58,820 nt of DNA from Basidiobolus meristosporus CBS 931.73 (taxonomy: Eukaryota; Basidiobolomycota; Basidiobolomycetes; Basidiobolales; Basidiobolaceae), in contig MCFE01000555.1 in NCBI GenBank assembly GCA_002104905.1, positions 1-58,820 of the forward strand. Direction: 5' to 3'. The notes below the pieces were generated by a model. It worked only from the letters and a program-made list of their open reading frames with translations, searched no databases and was not told where the DNA came from. The position numbers were made by a program, and so were the translations under genes. Positions 55,233-58,820 of this stretch are shown piece by piece; positions within the stretch are counted from its first letter, which is position 1, and each line of letters starts with the position of its first letter.

Positions 55233-56925
55233 ATGACTTACTCATCTGAATGGTCCTTTCTCATCAATCCCATCACTACCACTGGATTTCCTTTTGACAC
55301 ACTGGAGGAGATCTTTACCAAGTACTGTGGACCATCAACCCCAATCTACTCAAGGAGATCCCTTGTTAAGCTTCTCTGCTATTACAAGAACTATTGCCCT
55401 ACAAGGTTTCATCCCACCATCCATGGCAACAAAAGTCCTAGAAGCTTTCATTCCCAGCTGACAGCAATGGAGAACCACCTTGCAGAGGGTATGAATGACT
55501 TAGAGCAAGCTTGGAATACTAGGTTGAGAAGCTCCAATAGACTTCCATATCCTAGAGTGTTCAGCAACAGGTTCCATATCAGGAGTATTTTGGATACCTT
55601 CCCAGTGAGGATTAACAGACCTTCTAGAGGGCAGAAGCACTTTTATTCTGGCAAGTACAAGGCTCACTGTGTGAAGTTTCAAGCACTGTCTGACATTGAG
55701 GATAACATCATCCGGTGTGGTGGTGTAGAGGTACTCCTGGGAGAAGCTACACAACTCAAGGTGTGTGAGGTGTCTGATGGGTGCAATAACCTCTGTGTCT
55801 AAACTGCTGGTGTCTTTGTCAATATGCCACTATGGTAAAAGCTCCTGCTTCTCTAGCTTCCTCGGTGCTCCAAGTGTCTCCAAAGGCCTCTGTGTGTCTT
55901 GTGCACTACCCTGAAAAGCTCCTTGATGGCAGGTCTGAGATGTACTGTTGAAGGCAGGTGCAGTGATCAACTGCTAATCAATAAGGGAGAAGTGTTACTG
56001 ATAGAAGGGATGATTTATTGATGAGGGATTGCTTTCCCTTAAATACTTTTCCTGATTGCCAAGTGATTACTAATGACAAGGTTCTAGAAGATTCTAGGTA
56101 TCAGTGGAATTCTTGATGACATCACTATGAGCTAAAAATATGCCAAGAATGTCCTGGAAGGTTCTAAAAGGCACAGCACTCTCAACCAATCAGGAATCAG
56201 TAGTCTGAAACCTGTGCAACATAGAAATACCATATATGGTATTGAAATGGTAGGGATGGTAACACATACCTAGGTCATATGTCACGGGTACTGACGCGGG
56301 TACTTGCCTTATATAGATACATCTACTGATCACAAAGGTGAATAACATCTGGGATAACTAATGCTAATAACTAATCAGGGTAAACATCATATGGGGATAA
56401 TACTGATAATATGGGCAAAAGAAGAATGGGATAATACTGATAAGATAAAATATGGATAAGTATATCATAATGACTATATGAATAAACTTGTCTGTGGGAG
56501 GTATGTTTACCCTACCACACCGGTTTAGTGGGCCATTTGCTGGAAGTAGGGATGACAAAGCACTCTGGGTAGAGAATCATCCTGAGTTCAGTAGAGGGGA
56601 GAAATGTATGGCAGACTTAGCCTATATAGGAGAGGATTGTCAGAGATTAGGATGTATTACAGCTTACAGGAAGCCAAGGAATGGTGTGCTTAGCAGGAAG
56701 CAGAAGCTCTGCAATGAGATATTTAATCATTTCAGAGTAAGGGTAGAGCACACATTTGGATATCTGAAGAGATTCAGCATATTGGCAGGTAAATACAGAG
56801 GAAAGTCATATATAGGTGAAAACAGCAGAATAGGTAAAATAGTTAAGATACTTATTAATGCACAGTATGTTCATACAAGAAGACATCCACTGAGAGAAAT
56901 GTGTCTGGAGCATTATGAAGAGTAA
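55233..56925 (+). pseudogene. Harbinger DDE transposase, interrupted by an LTR-like insert
   Basis: The first part (55233-55715) has a helical N-terminal region, then the first catalytic Asp in SILDTFPVRINRPS, then FYSGKYKAHCVKFQALSDIE.  The second part (56524-56925) has the second Asp in FSGPFAGSRDDKALW, then MADLAYIGEDC, and the Glu in FRVRVEHTFGYLKRF. These match the DDE_Tnp_4/HARBI1-type nuclease. The insert at 55716-56519 falls between the first and second Asp. Taking out the insert and one CCGG copy joins NIIR to FSGPF in frame, so the gene was probably intact when the insert arrived. Confidence 0.85.
55716..56519 (-). mobile_element. LTR-like solo element, family member B (804 bp)
   Basis: Begins TGTGGTGGTGTA and ends CCCTACCACA, flanked by the 4-bp duplication CCGG (55712-55715 and 56520-56523). 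It shares long similar blocks with member A, including CAACCAATCAGGAATCAGT, ACCATATATGGTAT and GGGTACTTGCCT, in the same orientation. On the minus strand it has TATTTAAGGG followed by AATAAATCATC (about 56006-56046). No coding sequence was recognised. Confidence 0.8.
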
Positions 56926-57108
56926 ATAAAGCAAGGAAAGCACTATTCTGAGCAATATAAGTAAGATTGAGTAACATTACCAGTAACTGTATCATACCAC
57001 TGGCATCATGGTAGAAAATATAGTGCCAGATGGTGCCGTAGAGTGCCAGATTGATCCGGCACTATAAACAGGCTGGCACTATGTGGCACTATCCAACAGA
57101 ACAAGTCT

Positions 57109-58820
57109 AATGATGTCTAATATCTATGTGCTTGGTTCTAGCATGAAAAGTTGGATTTCTACCTAATTGTATACATCCTTGATTATCTTGAAATAAAGTA
57201 ATAGGTGTTTTTTGACATAGGCCTAAATCTGTAAAAAGTTTTTGTAACTACATTGCTTCTTTTGTAGCTTCACAGGCTGCCATGCACTCTGCCTCTGTGG
57301 TAGAAAGTGCTATGGTTGGTTGCTTTCTTGAATCTATGAAATTGCTCCTTGACAGTAAAGAAAGGTGTATCCTGTGGTGGATCTTCTGTCTTCCACAATT
57401 TGTCCCAAATCAGCAAGTCTGATTTTCCATCAGGGCCTGATATTCCTCAGTCTTTACAGATCTCCAAAACTTTGTCTGAGGGATATTTAGGGCCTCTTTT
57501 ACAGTCTGGGGTTCATCAACATGGACTGAATAGGCATAGGCTAAGTTTGTACCATCATTAATAGAGTAATTTGGGCTATTTCTTGTCCGATTGGATATCC
57601 AGGCATTTGATACTGGAATGATCACTTCTGGGATATTCCTGAGCACTGATTCTGGCTGAACCATGGTTGGAGAGTCCTCTGGAGTGAAAAAACTTTCATT
57701 GTTTTGCTCTGATTCAATCCTGACAATTGGTGGACTTGAGATCAAATTTTTGTCATCATCTGATGTCATTTTTTGTGAAAATTTTGAATTTTCATCAAAC
57801 AACACATCCGTGAACTTGATCAACTTCTTTGCTTTGGTATTGTAGAGTCAGTATGCCTTACTCTTATTGCAGTATCCCAAAAATATGCATTTTACACTTT
57901 TTGGCTCAAATTTTGACTGATTTCCGGCCAGTTTTTTGGCATATGCTGTACACCCAAATATTCTTAGATGTTCTGCACTTGGTCTGTATCCATACCATGC
58001 TTCAAATGGAGTAGAATCACAAAGTATTCTGTCATAACTCCTATTTTTAAGGTATGCAGCAGTGGCAACTGATTCTGCCCAAAAATCATAGGATAATTTT
58101 TGATCATGGATCATAGATCGTGTCATATCAATTATTGATCTGTTAGCGTGTTCTGCTACTGCCATTTTGCTGTGGGGAGTATGGCACAGTAGTGTCTTGC
58201 TTTATCCCATGAATTTTGCTGAAGTGGATGAAGAGTTTTGAGGTATATTCTCCACCATTGTCAGAGTGAATTTTCTTGATTTTTTCACCAGTTTCTCTCT
58301 CCGCCATGGCTTCAAACTCCCTGAACTTAGACAGAGCTTCTTCCTTTCTCTCCATGAAGTAGACCCATGCATATCTTGTATAATCATCAATAAAAGTGAT
58401 TAAATACTTCATCCCACCTAAGGATAAATTTTGCATAGGTCCACACAGATCTGAGTGAATTAGATCTAATTTTTTCTTAGTTTTGATCAACCCAGAGCTC
58501 TTGAACAGTTGTCTGGCTTGTTTCCCATATATGCTGGCTTCACAGTGCTCCACATTAGCTGGGGGATCAATTTTAACTCCAGAAATTAGCTGATCTTTGA
58601 TCATTTTGCGCAAATAATCAAAATTGATGTGTCCAAATCTCCTGTGCCAAGGTATTGGTGTTTCTTCATTTAAGTTACTTATATTGGTTTCCAGATATGA
58701 CAGAATATAAGTCAACTTGTATAGATTCTGATCTCTGAAGCCCAAAGCAACAGGAGCACCATTTTGATCAGTGATCCTGCTTCCAGAATTGTCAAAACTG
58801 AAACTGAGTCCTTCTGCTGT
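57109..58820 (-). pseudogene. second copia copy, pol remnants (RNase H then integrase)
   Basis: RNase H coding sequence at 57109-57413 ends in the region of GYSDADW, then joins about 57414 to the linker sequence that in the younger element lies about 1 kb upstream. Integrase follows to the window end: FRDQNLYKLTYILSYLETN, WHRRFGHINFDYL, IDDYTRYAWVYF, SDNGGEYTSKLF and YSPQQNG, with frameshifts at about 57823-57848 and 58143-58165. Confidence 0.88.

Larger units (their letters stand above)
52869..57108. mobile_element. Harbinger-like DNA transposon (4,240 bp)
   Basis: It has perfect 10-base terminal inverted repeats AGACTTGTTC (52869-52878) and GAACAAGTCT (57099-57108) and the 3-bp duplication AAT (52866-52868 and 57109-57111). 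Removing it restores the copia sequence TATGAAATGATGTC found uninterrupted near 46464. A 3-bp duplication and two divergent genes, a DDE transposase (+) and a second protein (-), fit the PIF/Harbinger superfamily. The subterminal regions are rich in short GTGCCA and GGCGCAAT-like motifs. Its transposase is broken by a further insert. Confidence 0.88.
52601..58820 (-). mobile_element. second minus-strand copia copy, truncated and interrupted, runs off the window
   Basis: It begins with the last 105 bases of the LTR (52601-52705), then the 3' end of pol (52706-52868), is interrupted by a Harbinger-like element (52869-57108), and continues at 57109. After RNase H sequence (57109 to about 57413) it jumps directly to the integrase-RT linker, so about 1 kb with most of the reverse transcriptase is missing. 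Integrase follows to the window end. Where comparable it is close (about 95% by eye) to the younger element. Confidence 0.9.

Overview
This window looks like nuclear DNA of a filamentous, probably early-diverging (zygomycete-grade) fungus. Most genes are split by 50-70 base GT..AG introns with CTAAC-like branch sites. The protein set is fungal: an APSES regulator of StuA type, a four-RRM Mrn1/Nrd1 protein, Doa10, an ankyrin-PH-OSBP protein and secreted chitin- and peptide-degrading enzymes. It also contains a dynein light intermediate chain, an SMG5-like protein, a MED19 that resembles zygomycete versions, and a GPR107/GPR180-type seven-helix protein. The phylum is my inference. Exon models were built by eye, requiring splice signals and frame continuity; the multi-exon models given here sum to whole codons unless stated otherwise.

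Bases 1-44,240 are gene-rich. In order: a doubtful secreted or GPI-anchored protein; a secreted ChrR-like cupin (-); the Mrn1/Nrd1-like RNA-binding protein (-); a seven-helix GOST-type membrane protein (+); translation factor eIF1 (+); a small hypothetical protein (+); Doa10 (+); the SMG5/EST1-like protein (+); an orphan seven-helix protein (-); a 33-base minisatellite; a C2H2 factor (+); the OSH protein (-); MED19 (-); a non-coding host gene with four intronic box C/D snoRNAs (+); the APSES factor (-); dynein light intermediate chain (-); a 961-residue intronless PPR protein (+); a GH20 hexosaminidase (+); and an M28 aminopeptidase (-). The genes serve separate housekeeping roles and do not form one pathway. 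The last two are both secreted and converge, fitting external digestion of chitin and peptides.

Bases 44,690-58,820 are a nest of transposons. An old plus-strand Ty1/copia relic is split by a younger minus-strand copia element (45958-51718, 5-bp target duplication ATCTA) and by a solo LTR (52192-52538, duplication GGGAG). A second minus-strand copia copy starts at a truncated LTR (52601) and runs off the window. It lacks most of its reverse transcriptase and carries a Harbinger-like DNA transposon (52869-57108, 3-bp duplication AAT). A third repeat family, LTR-like and 0.8-1.1 kb long, landed once inside the young copia gag and once inside the Harbinger transposase, each time with an exact 4-bp duplication.

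The two most interesting items are the tandem family of intron-encoded snoRNAs (29,490-30,290), which look like U25/snR56 guides for 18S rRNA, and the precisely readable insertion history of the transposon nest.
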